Translations under genes and position numbers: made by a program
Assembly (NCBI GenBank): GCA_023433275.1
Contig: JAEZDN010000082.1
Coordinates: 1 to 20,492, forward strand
Length of the DNA: 20,492 bases
Source of the DNA: Verrucomicrobiota bacterium
GTDB taxonomy: Bacteria; Verrucomicrobiota; Verrucomicrobiia; Opitutales; Opitutaceae
Reading direction: 5' to 3'
Shown: positions 7,180 to 15,718 of the stretch, piece by piece
Position numbering within the stretch: position 1 is the first letter of the stretch
Layout: each line of letters opens with the position of its first letter
The notes under the pieces: model-generated
The model's database searches: none
The model's input: the letters and a program-made list of their open reading frames with translations, nothing else
Told to the model about the DNA's origin: nothing

Positions 7180-8070
7180 TCAGTCTTTTGCGGCGCGCAC
7201 GTCCAGCGCGTCGCGCAACCCGTCGCCGAGGAAGTTGAGCGAGAAGAGCGTGAGCGAGAAGAGCGTGCCGGGGAAGACGAGCAGCCACCAGTACTCCTCC
7301 ATCTTTTCGGCGCCGTCCTTGATGAGCGTGCCCCAGGAGCTCATGGGCGGCTGCACGCCGAGTCCGAGAAAACTGAGGAACGCCTCGAGGAGCATGACGG
7401 CGGGGATGGTGAGCGTGGTGTAGACGATGATGGGGCCGAGCGCGTTGGGCAGGAGGTGGCGGAAGATGATGCGGCGATTGCCGTAGCCGAGGGTCCGGGC
7501 CGCCTCGATGAATTCCATTTTCTTCAGCGTCATGATCTGGCCGCGGACGATGCGCGCCATGGTCAGCCACTCGACCGCGCCGATCGCCACGAAGAGCAGG
7601 ATAATGTTCCGGCCGAGGAACACCATCAGGAGGATGACGAAGATGGTGAAGGGAAGGGCGTACATGATGTCGACGAGGCGCATCATGATCGCATCCGTGC
7701 GTCCGCCAACCCAGCCCGCGACCGCGCCGTAGATGACGCCGATGGTGAGGGCGACAAAGGTGGCGCAGAGGCCGACACCGAGTGAGATGCGTCCGCCGTA
7801 GAGCACGCGCACGAGCAGGTCGCGCCCGAGTTGGTCGGTGCCGAACCAGTGGGCCGCGCCGGGAGCGGCGAAGGTGTTGTCGAGATTCTGGTCGGCGTAG
7901 CCGTAGGGGCTGAGCAGGGGACCGAGGATGCAGGTGGCGGCGAGCAGCAGGAGCATCAGGCCACCGGCGACCGCCAGCCGGTTGCGTCGGAGGCGCAGCC
8001 AGGCATCGCGCCAGGGCGAGGTGCCGGATTCGGCGGCAAGGGTGATTGATGCTGGGGATGCGGACGACAC
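7180..8070 (-). CDS. oppC: Oligopeptide ABC transporter permease OppC
   Basis: This is the second inner-membrane permease of a peptide/nickel-type ABC importer, 296 residues. It has an N-terminal cytoplasmic segment, a first membrane helix at about 34-53, and the OppC hallmark HWFGTDQLGRDLLVR near 74-88. The ABC-permease EAA loop that docks the ATPase is at about 188-216 (EAARTLGYGNRR). Five further helices follow the hallmark. The start codon is GTG; an in-frame stop lies 14 codons upstream, inside a palindromic repeat, and no ATG precedes the first helix. It is downstream of oppB, 171 bases away, with a repeat in the spacer. No OppD/OppF ATPase genes are in this window. Confidence 0.95.
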   Translation of the reverse strand: MSSASPASITLAAESGTSPWRDAWLRLRRNRLAVAGGLMLLLLAATCILGPLLSPYGYADQNLDNTFAAPGAAHWFGTDQLGRDLLVRVLYGGRISLGVGLCATFVALTIGVIYGAVAGWVGGRTDAIMMRLVDIMYALPFTIFVILLMVFLGRNIILLFVAIGAVEWLTMARIVRGQIMTLKKMEFIEAARTLGYGNRRIIFRHLLPNALGPIIVYTTLTIPAVMLLEAFLSFLGLGVQPPMSSWGTLIKDGAEKMEEYWWLLVFPGTLFSLTLFSLNFLGDGLRDALDVRAAKD

Positions 8071-8107
8071 AGGATCAGGCGATCGGGTCGGGGAAGGATC
8101 GGGTGAG

Positions 8108-8191
8108 CGTCATTCCGAGCAAAGCGGAGATTCCACGCGGAAAGGACGCGGCAATGAAGCTCGTGGATCCTTCGCTGCGCTTAGGATGACG
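8108..8191. repeat. GTCATTCCGAGC-type palindromic repeat between oppB and oppC
   Basis: The left arm begins CGTCATTCCGAGCAAAGCGG. On the reverse strand the right arm begins CGTCATCCTAAGCGCAGCGA and continues AGGATCCACGAG. The arms are imperfect inverted copies of the dispersed CGTCAT-Y-C-GAGCG-AAGCGA repeat that I recall from many bacterial genomes. It is unlike the REP pairs on either side of the opp genes. Confidence 0.75.
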
Positions 8192-8241
8192 GATGAAGGG
8201 GATTGAAAGGTGATGGGGGAGCATGAGGAGCCGGTTGAGGG

Positions 8242-9159
<918 letters not shown>

Positions 9160-9183
9160 GGCGGGAGACGGATAACGAGAGAC

Positions 9184-9219
9184 GACAGAAGAGGGACGGT
9201 CGAGGCCAGACGGAAAAGT
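9184..9219 (-). repeat. Conserved REPIN-flank, copy 2
   Basis: This contains the exact 15-mer GAGGCCAGACGGAAA shared with 7043-7057 and a similar GACAGA-RGA beginning. It ends about 24 bases before the oppB ATG and is next to the second REPIN-like pair, the same arrangement as copy 1. Confidence 0.6.
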
Positions 9220-9247
9220 ACCGGAGCAGCGCGCGGCGGAATCGAGG

Positions 9248-9320
9248 GTAGGAGCCTAGTTTACAGGCGATCGGTTGCGGCTGCAGTGCTGCATGGGATC
9301 GCCTGTGAACAGGCTCCTAC
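9248..9320. repeat. REPIN-like inverted REP pair between oppA and oppB
   Basis: The left unit reads GTAGGAGCCTAGTTTACAGG then CGATC. The right unit is its inverse, GATCGCCTGTGAACAGGC then TCCTAC. The outer arms are near-identical to the pair at 7071-7146, while the central spacer differs. The element lies between the stop of the binding-protein gene and the first permease gene, 12 bases past the oppA stop on the transcript. Confidence 0.88.
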
Positions 9321-9331
9321 ATGGGCGACGC

Positions 9332-10951
9332 CTATTCCCTAAAGTAGACGTATTTCCAGTTTTGGTTGTCTAGCGGGTTGGGCGGCCAGACGACCTTGGG
9401 GGAGAGGGCGTAGACTTTTCGGTAGAAATAGACGGGCATGATGGGCAGTTCTTCGACGATGATTTCCTCCATCTGTTGGTAGAGTTCCATGCGGGCCTTT
9501 TCGTCGGCGGCGAAACCGGTGTCGCGGAGCAACTGGTCGTAGCGGGCGTTCGACCACCCGGTGCGGTTGTTGCCGCCGCCGGTGATGAAGGTGTCGTAGA
9601 AGGTGTGCGGATCGTTGTAGTCCCCGATCCAGCCGCCGCGGGCCATGTCGTAGTCGAGGACGTCCATGCTCCGGAGGTAGACTTTCCATTCCTGGTTCAC
9701 GAGGCCGACCTCGATGCCGAGGTTTTGCCGCCACATTTCCTGGAGGGCCTCGCAGACGCGGCGGTGGTTGTCCTGCGTATTGTAGAGCAACTCGATGCGG
9801 GGAAAGCCGCGACCCTCGGGGTAACCGGCCTCGGCGAGGAGGCGGCGCGCTTCCGCGACGTCGCCGCCCAGCTTGGCGCGGGCGGTGAACTTGGCGGTGG
9901 GCGGGGCCATGCCATAGGCAGGCTGCATGCCGCCGCGGACGACATTCCTCGCGAGGCTTTCGCGATCGATGGCGATGGAGAGTGCGCGGCGCACGCGCAC
10001 GTCGTCGAGCGGCTTGCGGGTGACATTGAAACGGAAGTAATAGGAACCGTAGTAGGTGTCGGAGCGGTAGGATTCGGGGAAGTCGCGCTGGTAGACGTCG
10101 ATCTTGGCGGCGGGCAGCTCGTAGGTCTTGTGGAGCTGGCCGGTGCGGAACATGCGCTCCTCGGTCTCGAGATTTTCGGTCGGGAAGAAATGGATGGCAT
10201 CGAGCTTCACGTTGTCGCGGTCCCAGTAGGTGGGAGAGCGCTCGGCCACGATGACCTGGTTGGGTTTCCAGCTTTTGAGGACGAAGGGGCCATTGCCGAC
10301 GAAGTTTTCCTGGCGGGTCCAGGCGGTGCCGCGGCGGGTGCCGCCGCCGTGTTTCTCGATGGTGGGGAGATGCACGGGGAACCAGGCGTAGTGTTTCATC
10401 GCCTCGATCAGGTAGGGCACGCGATGCTTGAGGCGTACTTCCAGCGTGCGGTTATCGATGGCCTTGAATCCGACTTGGGAGAAGTCCGTGAGGTCCCCTC
10501 GGCGGAACTCCTCGGCGCCGACAACGGCGTTGAACTTGTAGGCGTACTCCGCGGCGAGGGCGGGCGAGAGAATGCGCTGGTAGGAGCGCACGAAATCGTG
10601 GGCGGTGACCGGGTCACCATTGGACCAGCGCGCGTCGGCGCGCAGGTGGAAGGTGTAGGTCAGCGCGTCGGCGGAAATATCCCACCGCTCGGCCACGCCG
10701 CCCACCGTATCCTGGTCCTGCGGGCCATAGGAAACGAGACCCTCGAAAAACGCGTTGATCACCTTGTTTTCCGGGACGCCGGTGACGATTTGCGGATCGA
10801 TGTCCTGGGGCTCGCTGCCGTTGCCGAAGAGGAGGATCTTTGCGGAGTCCGCCGCGGAAGCGGACGGCTTGGCTTCCTTTTTGCCGCAGCCGGCGGTGGC
10901 GAAGAGGACCAGGAAGGTGACAAGCGACGGAAGGAATACACGTGGAAGCAT
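9332..10951 (-). CDS. oppA: Oligopeptide-binding lipoprotein OppA
   Basis: This is the solute-binding protein (SBP family 5) that captures peptides for OppBC, 539 residues. The N-terminus MLPRVFLPSLVTFLVLFATA followed by G-C (C22) is a lipoprotein signal; the -3 residue is Thr, slightly off consensus. The mature part shows family features: GSEPQDIDPQ, a FFEGLVSY segment, WSNGDPVTAHDFVRSYQR, and the carboxy-terminal PVYFYRKVYALSPKV region. I chose this ATG because it places the signal at the start; the open frame continues 64 codons upstream through the intergenic region shared with the divergent thioesterase, without protein character. It heads the opp genes and is followed by a REPIN-like pair. 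Confidence 0.95.
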   Translation of the reverse strand: MLPRVFLPSLVTFLVLFATAGCGKKEAKPSASAADSAKILLFGNGSEPQDIDPQIVTGVPENKVINAFFEGLVSYGPQDQDTVGGVAERWDISADALTYTFHLRADARWSNGDPVTAHDFVRSYQRILSPALAAEYAYKFNAVVGAEEFRRGDLTDFSQVGFKAIDNRTLEVRLKHRVPYLIEAMKHYAWFPVHLPTIEKHGGGTRRGTAWTRQENFVGNGPFVLKSWKPNQVIVAERSPTYWDRDNVKLDAIHFFPTENLETEERMFRTGQLHKTYELPAAKIDVYQRDFPESYRSDTYYGSYYFRFNVTRKPLDDVRVRRALSIAIDRESLARNVVRGGMQPAYGMAPPTAKFTARAKLGGDVAEARRLLAEAGYPEGRGFPRIELLYNTQDNHRRVCEALQEMWRQNLGIEVGLVNQEWKVYLRSMDVLDYDMARGGWIGDYNDPHTFYDTFITGGGNNRTGWSNARYDQLLRDTGFAADEKARMELYQQMEEIIVEELPIMPVYFYRKVYALSPKVVWPPNPLDNQNWKYVYFRE

Positions 10952-11078
10952 GGCCCGACTGAACGCACGCCCCGAGCCGGCGCAAGCCTCGGGCCATTGC
11001 CGGCGGCGCGGGGCGTCGTGGGGGTGGTTCGACCTGAAGGGCGTTGCCAAGGGTTCCGAGGCGCCTACGCTGCCGGGA

Positions 11079-11534
11079 ATGCCTTCAGAATTTCGTCTCA
11101 CCCGCACGGTCGAATTCCACGAGACCGACATGGCTGGCATCATGCATTTCTCGAATTTCTTCCGCTGGATGGAAGCGTGTGAAGCCGGATTCTACCGGTC
11201 GCTCGGCCTGCCCCTGATCTCGTTTGTGCCCGGTAATGTGGTGGGCTGGCCGCGCGTCAGCGCCTCGTGCGACTACAAGGCGCCGCTCCGCTTCAATGAC
11301 ACTGCCGAGGTGCGCCTGCTCATCAAGGAGCTGCGGTCCAAGGCGGTCATCTACACTTTCCAATTCAGGAAACTGGACGAGGGCGGGCGCGTGCTCCCGG
11401 CCCTCGTGGCCCAGGGTGAAATCGCGGCCGTGTGCGTGACGTCCGATGCGGCTGGCAAGATGGTCGCGCAGCCGATTCCCGCCGAGGTGAGGGCGAGGTT
11501 GGAGATCGCCCCGGCTTCGGCGTTCGTCGGGTAG
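11079..11534 (+). CDS. Acyl-CoA thioesterase, YbgC/4HBT hotdog family
   Basis: This 151-residue protein is a single hotdog domain that hydrolyses acyl-CoA thioesters. The 4HBT signature ETDMAGIMHFSNFFRWMEAC (15-34) is intact, with catalytic Asp17 and His23 in the usual D-x2-G-x2-H spacing. The remaining strands (CDYKAPLRFNDTAEVRL, then IYTFQFRKLDEGGRVLP) fit the fold. The ATG giving MPSEFRLTRTVEF is chosen because the frame continues upstream only as antisense to oppA; GGGA precedes it weakly. It diverges from oppA with a 127-base spacer. There are no tol-pal genes nearby, so a Tol-linked YbgC role is not supported by context; aromatic or phospholipid acyl-CoA turnover are alternatives. Confidence 0.9.
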   Translation: MPSEFRLTRTVEFHETDMAGIMHFSNFFRWMEACEAGFYRSLGLPLISFVPGNVVGWPRVSASCDYKAPLRFNDTAEVRLLIKELRSKAVIYTFQFRKLDEGGRVLPALVAQGEIAAVCVTSDAAGKMVAQPIPAEVRARLEIAPASAFVG

Positions 11535-11599
11535 GAACCGGGACGTTTCAGGGCGGACTCGGATGGGTGGCGCGGTTATCCACGTCCGGTGACGCAGCG

Positions 11600-11629
11600 A
11601 GAAAGGGCGCGGTCGAGCCGCGCCCCTAC
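11600..11629 (-). terminator. REP-like hairpin acting as probable terminator of the cyclase gene
   Basis: An 8-bp stem GGGCGCGG (11605-11612) pairs with CCGCGCCC (11618-11625) around a 5-nt loop. On the minus strand it begins GTAG and ends with TTTCTC after the stem, so it looks like both a GTAG-type REP unit and a short-tailed intrinsic terminator for the cyclase gene. It lies between convergent genes. Confidence 0.55.
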
Positions 11630-11644
11630 ATAAAGGGATCGGTG

Positions 11645-11678
11645 CGGCGAATGCTTGGAGGAACGCGTGGATTCGCCG
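11645..11678. repeat. Perfect 8-bp inverted repeat just past the cyclase stop
   Basis: CGGCGAAT (11645-11652) and ATTCGCCG (11671-11678) are perfect inverse copies around an 18-nt spacer. No T-run follows on either strand, so it is not a classical terminator. It starts 8 bases from the cyclase stop and may shield the 3' end of that mRNA. Confidence 0.5.
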
Positions 11679-11685
11679 TGGCTTG

Positions 11686-13434
11686 TTAAACGGAATACGG
11701 CGGCGCAGTTTCGCCCCGGGGGGAAATCGCGAAGATCTTAACGGCCTCGGTCTTGCCCTTCACTTTCACCTCGCCGAGTTCGCGGGCGAGGGGGCGCGGC
11801 GTGATGGCGGCCAGGGTGGCCTCGCTGACGATGATCGGCGTGGCATAGGCGGGATCCTTGGTGAGGCCTTCCAGGCGCGAGGCGAGGTTCACGCCGTCGC
11901 CGATCACCGTGTAATTGAGGCGGGTTTTTGAACCCATGTTCCCGGCGACGACGCGGGCGGTGTTGATACCGATGCCGATGGCGAGCGGTGGCTTGCCCTC
12001 GGCGGTCAGCTCGCGATTGAGCAGGTCGAGGGCGCGGGCCATGTCACGCGCCGCGTCAACGGCCCGCCGCGCGGCATCCGGCAGCGCGATGGGCGCGCCG
12101 AACAGCGCCATGATGGCATCGCCGATATACTTGTCGATGACGCCACCGTGCTGCTCGACGACCGCGCTCATGCGGTCGAGATAACGATTCAGCAGCGCGA
12201 GCACTTCCGCCGGCGGGAGCTTTTCGCTCCAGCTCGTAAAATCGCGCAGATCGGAAAACAGGACGGTGACTTCGCGCTCCTCGCCGCCGAGTTTCAGGTC
12301 GGATTTGAGCAGCTGGGCCGCGATTTCCGGGGAGACCACTTTGCCCAGCAGGTTGCGCACGCGATCGCGTTCGGCCAGGCCGGCGGTCATCTGGTTGAAG
12401 GCGGTGGCCAGCTGGCCGAGTTCGTCGGCCTGGTCGATCCCGACGGTCTGCGAGTAGTCGCCGCGAGCCACCGCCTGGGTGGCGCGGGCCAGGGTTTGCA
12501 CCGGCTGGCTGATATTCCGCGCAACGAGGATCGCGATCACCGACGCCGCCGCCAGCGAGGCGAGCGAGATCAAGAGGATGATGTTCTGCAATTCCCGGGC
12601 GGGGGCGAGTTCGGCGTCGAGGGAACGTTGAAGGGCGATGCGCGCGGGGGCGTCGCCGAGCAGGCCCAGCGGCACGAAGAGCGTGACGTAGGGTTCACCG
12701 GCCAGCGTCAGCACGCTGGTGTGGCTGGAGGGCGAGGCCGGAGAGGCGGCCACGCTGAGCGCCTGGTCCGCGGGCAGCGTCGAGGCCAGCACGTGCTGGT
12801 CGCGGTTGTCGCGGCCGCTGGTGAAGGAAACCTCGGCGAGGGTGGTGCGCTTGAGATTGTTCGCGAAGTCGTCGTCGATGGGGAACGCCGCCCCCAGCCA
12901 GCCGATGATGTTGGGTCGCGGGGCGTACAGGGGCACCACGACGAGGACGTGCAGGCGGCCGTCGAGGTAGGCAAAATCGCTGGCCTGGTCGAGGCCGTCG
13001 GCGTCGGCCTTGCCGGCGAGAAAGCGAAACGGCGCGCAATGCTCGTCGGTCAAATGGGTGGCCGTCGTCGCCAAGAGTTCCGCGTCCGGAGTGAAGGCGG
13101 CGATCACGGGCACGTTGAGCCGTTCCGCATAGCTCATGAGGGTCGAGCGCAGGGTGCGACGATCGAGTTCCTCCTGGAGATAGAGTGTACGCAACGGCCA
13201 GTCGGCGCTGACCACCTTGGCGCTGTCGGCCAATGCCTGCAGCCGGGCATCGACGGAAAAGCGGAAGACGCGCACGCTGGTGGAAAGATTCTCCTCGATG
13301 TGCGCGCTGGCGCTGGCCCGGCTGACGCGGGCCACGAGCGCGTAGGTGGCGACGAGCGCGACGGCGAGCAGGCCGAGGACCACCACCAGGAGGCGCGAGC
13401 GAAAGCGACGGAAGCGGAGGAAGCGGAAGCCCAC
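11686..13434 (-). CDS. Membrane receptor adenylate cyclase (sensor-HAMP-class III cyclase)
   Basis: This 582-residue protein has an N-terminal membrane helix (about 14-36), a periplasmic sensor region (about 37-284), a second helix (about 285-305), a HAMP linker (about 305-358) and a class III cyclase domain (about 385-570). The metal-binding Asp pair is present at D395 (FSDLRDF) and D439 (DKYIGDA). K435 and T509 occupy the base-selecting positions, and N516 and R520 (GVNLASRLE) the transition-state positions. The Lys-Thr pair indicates an adenylate cyclase of class IIIb, a class that often responds to bicarbonate. The start codon is GTG, 2 bases after the stop of the cupredoxin gene, and no nearby ATG exists. 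The sensor looks like a CACHE-type double fold, but I cannot name its ligand. Confidence 0.93.
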   Translation of the reverse strand: MGFRFLRFRRFRSRLLVVVLGLLAVALVATYALVARVSRASASAHIEENLSTSVRVFRFSVDARLQALADSAKVVSADWPLRTLYLQEELDRRTLRSTLMSYAERLNVPVIAAFTPDAELLATTATHLTDEHCAPFRFLAGKADADGLDQASDFAYLDGRLHVLVVVPLYAPRPNIIGWLGAAFPIDDDFANNLKRTTLAEVSFTSGRDNRDQHVLASTLPADQALSVAASPASPSSHTSVLTLAGEPYVTLFVPLGLLGDAPARIALQRSLDAELAPARELQNIILLISLASLAAASVIAILVARNISQPVQTLARATQAVARGDYSQTVGIDQADELGQLATAFNQMTAGLAERDRVRNLLGKVVSPEIAAQLLKSDLKLGGEEREVTVLFSDLRDFTSWSEKLPPAEVLALLNRYLDRMSAVVEQHGGVIDKYIGDAIMALFGAPIALPDAARRAVDAARDMARALDLLNRELTAEGKPPLAIGIGINTARVVAGNMGSKTRLNYTVIGDGVNLASRLEGLTKDPAYATPIIVSEATLAAITPRPLARELGEVKVKGKTEAVKIFAISPRGETAPPYSV

Positions 13435-13436
13435 GA

Positions 13437-14102
13437 TCAGCGGTACCCGCCCAACGTGCCTCCGCCGCCGCGGCGGATGCGTCGGTCGGGTTTCAAGGGC
13501 AGCGGAAAGTCGCGTGTCGCCGGGGCGCCGTCGGTCAGAACGATTTCCTCGAGCACGGGCTTCGCCAGGCGGGGGTGCCAGATTTCCAGGCGATAGCGGC
13601 CGGGCGGGGCGGCGACCGACGCTTTTCCCGTCTGGTCGGTCTTGGCGAACCAGGGCGTGGGCACCACGACGAGATAGGCGATCATCCAGTCGTGGATGTT
13701 GCAGCCCAGGGTGACGAGGCCGGCGCGTTCAAAAACGAGCGATTCCTTCTGGCCGGGATTGTAGAGGGGGAGTTCGAACTTCCGGGCCTTCGAAAGCGAA
13801 TACACGTGATGCTGAACGTTGTCGCGATTCGGGAAAACGACCTTCGTGCCCTCCTGCACGATGGTGACGAAGTGGTAGAATTCCTGTCCTTCCTGGGCGA
13901 TCTCCACCGGCATCGCGGCATCGGGGGGCGGCGCCGGGTGGTCGAGGGGAATCAATGCCACGGTGGCCTCGATGAGCGGGGCGCCATCCTTCACGTGGGT
14001 GAGGTGGGTGTTGAATTCGGCGGCCGGCAACCCGATGACGGCGACACCGGCGAGAAGGGCGAGGCGAACGGCGTGGGACGACAGCGCGAGAGAGGTTTTC
14101 AA
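13437..14102 (-). CDS. Periplasmic amicyanin-like cupredoxin with carboxypeptidase-regulatory-like tail
   Basis: The 221-residue product begins with a signal peptide (cleavage near PAA-EF, residues 27-30). Residues about 75-147 form a cupredoxin fold: candidate type 1 copper ligands are His98 or His99, Cys134, His137 and Met140. The C-x2-H-x2-M spacing matches the short ligand loop of amicyanin. Such proteins are often labelled methylamine utilization protein, though no methylamine dehydrogenase genes are nearby. Residues about 150-195 resemble a carboxypeptidase-regulatory-like sandwich, followed by a basic, Gly-rich tail. The start is TTG: an in-frame stop lies shortly upstream and no Met occurs before residue 64. 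It lies 51 bases after the beta-barrel gene and 2 bases before the cyclase gene. Confidence 0.85.
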   Translation of the reverse strand: MKTSLALSSHAVRLALLAGVAVIGLPAAEFNTHLTHVKDGAPLIEATVALIPLDHPAPPPDAAMPVEIAQEGQEFYHFVTIVQEGTKVVFPNRDNVQHHVYSLSKARKFELPLYNPGQKESLVFERAGLVTLGCNIHDWMIAYLVVVPTPWFAKTDQTGKASVAAPPGRYRLEIWHPRLAKPVLEEIVLTDGAPATRDFPLPLKPDRRIRRGGGGTLGGYR

Positions 14103-14153
14103 GGCAGCCGGAGCATACAGGTTTGGCCCGGCGAGCGAAGCGAAGAATCGGTG

Positions 14154-15056
14154 CTAGAACCGATGGGCCAGGCCCAGGGACCAGGCGTCCGTCGGATAGG
14201 TGACGCCCACTCGGTTGACGACGTAGGCGGCCGATTTCCTGAGCTCGAGCGATGTATGGTCCGACAAGGCGTAGCTGACGGAGGCGGACCAGAGGTCGAC
14301 GTCGGCCCCGACGTTGTAGGAAACCCATCCGGAACCGTAGAGGTGGGTCGTGGTCCAGGGGCGCGAGGTGTAGTAGTCGAAGATCGCGGGGCCAAAGCCG
14401 CCCGCGAGCATGGTGCCCCAAACCGGCCAGCTGGCGTTGGCCACGATGTCGCCCTCGAGGCGTCCGCCGCTGGCGGAAAACGTCCAGCGTTCATCGATGT
14501 CCCAGCGCAGGTCCAGCGTGTAGGAGGACTGGTGGAGGTCGAAGACCGCGTTGCGGGCGGCGTGCTCGAGCCATTTGGCGTTGGCGGCCAGCCGCAGGTT
14601 TGGCAGCACGCGCTTGGCGAGCTGGACGCCGACCTCGCTGGACCAACCCCGGTCGGGCCGCAAGCGCGCGTGCTTGTAACCCGTCGCCGCGCTGAGCTCC
14701 AAAACGGTGGCCTGCGGGCCCAGCCCGAATTTTTGCTGCAGAGCGAGCCGGCCCGAAAGGCGGTGGTGGTTGGTCTGGTCGAAATCGGGCACGACCAGCG
14801 AGGCAACGTCGGCCGTGGCGATGAGCAGGAGGCTGGGGGCGAGTTGGCGTGCGTGGCGGCTGGCGAGGTTCACTTCCCAGGTCGTCGCGTCCTGGCGACT
14901 CGGAGGATGGGACGCGCGGCTCAGATTGTTGACCGTCGAAACAGTGGCCGTGGCCGTGAGGTGCAGGCGCTCAAGCCAGGAGTCATTCTCGGCTTGGGCC
15001 TGCCCGGAGGAAATCAGAACGCCGACGGCAAACAGGATGGTTCCGAGATGTTTCAT
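14154..15056 (-). CDS. Putative outer-membrane beta-barrel protein
   Basis: I do not recognise a named family. The 300-residue product has a signal peptide (MKHLGTILFAVGVLISSGQAQA, cleavage near residue 22), then alternating amphipathic stretches rich in Trp, Tyr, Ser and Asp, typical of barrel strands. It ends in H-R-F; a terminal Phe is the sorting signal of outer-membrane proteins. The ATG overlaps the esterase stop as ATGA, so translation is probably coupled. It resembles the uncharacterised barrels that occur beside methylamine-utilization-type cupredoxins, but I recall this only loosely. A role in surface sensing or metal passage is inference. Confidence 0.75.
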   Translation of the reverse strand: MKHLGTILFAVGVLISSGQAQAENDSWLERLHLTATATVSTVNNLSRASHPPSRQDATTWEVNLASRHARQLAPSLLLIATADVASLVVPDFDQTNHHRLSGRLALQQKFGLGPQATVLELSAATGYKHARLRPDRGWSSEVGVQLAKRVLPNLRLAANAKWLEHAARNAVFDLHQSSYTLDLRWDIDERWTFSASGGRLEGDIVANASWPVWGTMLAGGFGPAIFDYYTSRPWTTTHLYGSGWVSYNVGADVDLWSASVSYALSDHTSLELRKSAAYVVNRVGVTYPTDAWSLGLAHRF

Positions 15057-15703
15057 AGGAGCGGACGGAGCGTTTGCCAAACGGTGTCAGCCACGATCGC
15101 GTGGCCCTCGGGCGTCGGGTGAATGCCATCGGGAAGATTCAGGGCGGGCACGCCGCCCACGCCCTCCAGCAGGAACGGGATGAGCACGGCTTCGGTCTGG
15201 CGGGCGACGTCGGGATAGATCGCGGCGAACTCCCGCGTGTAGTCCAGGCCCATGTTGGTGGGCATTTGCATGCCGGCCAGCACGACCACGACCTCGGGAT
15301 AGCGCTGACGGATGCGCTTGATCATGTCCTCCAGGTTGGAGCGCGTCGTCGCGGGGGCTATTCCCCGCAGGCCGTCGTTGCCCCCGAGTTCGATGACAAA
15401 GATATCCACCCGCTGGCGCAGGATCCAGTCCAAGCGGCGAAGGCCGCCCGCGCTCGTTTCCCCACTGAGTCCCGCGTTCACCACGCGCCAGGGGAGGCCC
15501 GCGTCCTCGATTTTCTTCTGGATGAGCGCCGGGTAGGCCTCATCGGGATCGATGCCGTAGCCGGCGGTCAGGCTGTCGCCGAAGAAGAGCACGGTTTTGG
15601 TTTCCGCCGCGCCCAGTCCCACCACGAGAAAGAAGGACAGGAAGACCGTAGGCCACGATTGGCTTTTGCGCTTTGGACTAGCTTCGCTCTTGTTCACGCC
15701 CAT
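15053..15703 (-). CDS. tesA: TesA-like GDSL (SGNH) esterase / lysophospholipase
   Basis: This is a 216-residue SGNH hydrolase, probably exported: a basic N-terminus and hydrophobic segment (about 18-31) precede cleavage near GLGAA-ET. Block I GDSLTAGYG carries nucleophile Ser44; block II is NAGLSGETSAGG, block III GGNDG carries Asn109, and block V DGIHPT carries Asp192 and His195. The family cleaves lysophospholipids, thioesters and aryl esters in the periplasm. I chose the ATG at 15703, preceded by GGGGTGG; a TTG 9 codons upstream would overlap ybbA. It is divergent from ybbA with only 15 bases between the starts, the arrangement of E. coli tesA and ybbA. Its stop overlaps the barrel gene start. 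Confidence 0.93.
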   Translation of the reverse strand: MGVNKSEASPKRKSQSWPTVFLSFFLVVGLGAAETKTVLFFGDSLTAGYGIDPDEAYPALIQKKIEDAGLPWRVVNAGLSGETSAGGLRRLDWILRQRVDIFVIELGGNDGLRGIAPATTRSNLEDMIKRIRQRYPEVVVVLAGMQMPTNMGLDYTREFAAIYPDVARQTEAVLIPFLLEGVGGVPALNLPDGIHPTPEGHAIVADTVWQTLRPLL

Positions 15704-15718
15704 GTTTTCCACCCCGCA

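Noticed and set aside
10952..11143. Possible 64-residue N-terminal extension of OppA
   Set aside because: It has no protein character and would bury the lipoprotein signal inside the chain.
9476..11182. Long plus-strand open frame opposite oppA
   Set aside because: Composition is that of an antisense shadow, and oppA on the other strand has clear family motifs and a lipoprotein signal.
12148..13596. Plus-strand open frame opposite the cyclase
   Set aside because: It has a highly charged, low-complexity composition typical of antisense reading; the cyclase has all its catalytic residues on the minus strand.
13437..14102. Part of a methylamine dehydrogenase (mau) cluster
   Set aside because: The protein has an amicyanin-like loop, but none of the dehydrogenase subunits or maturation genes is nearby.
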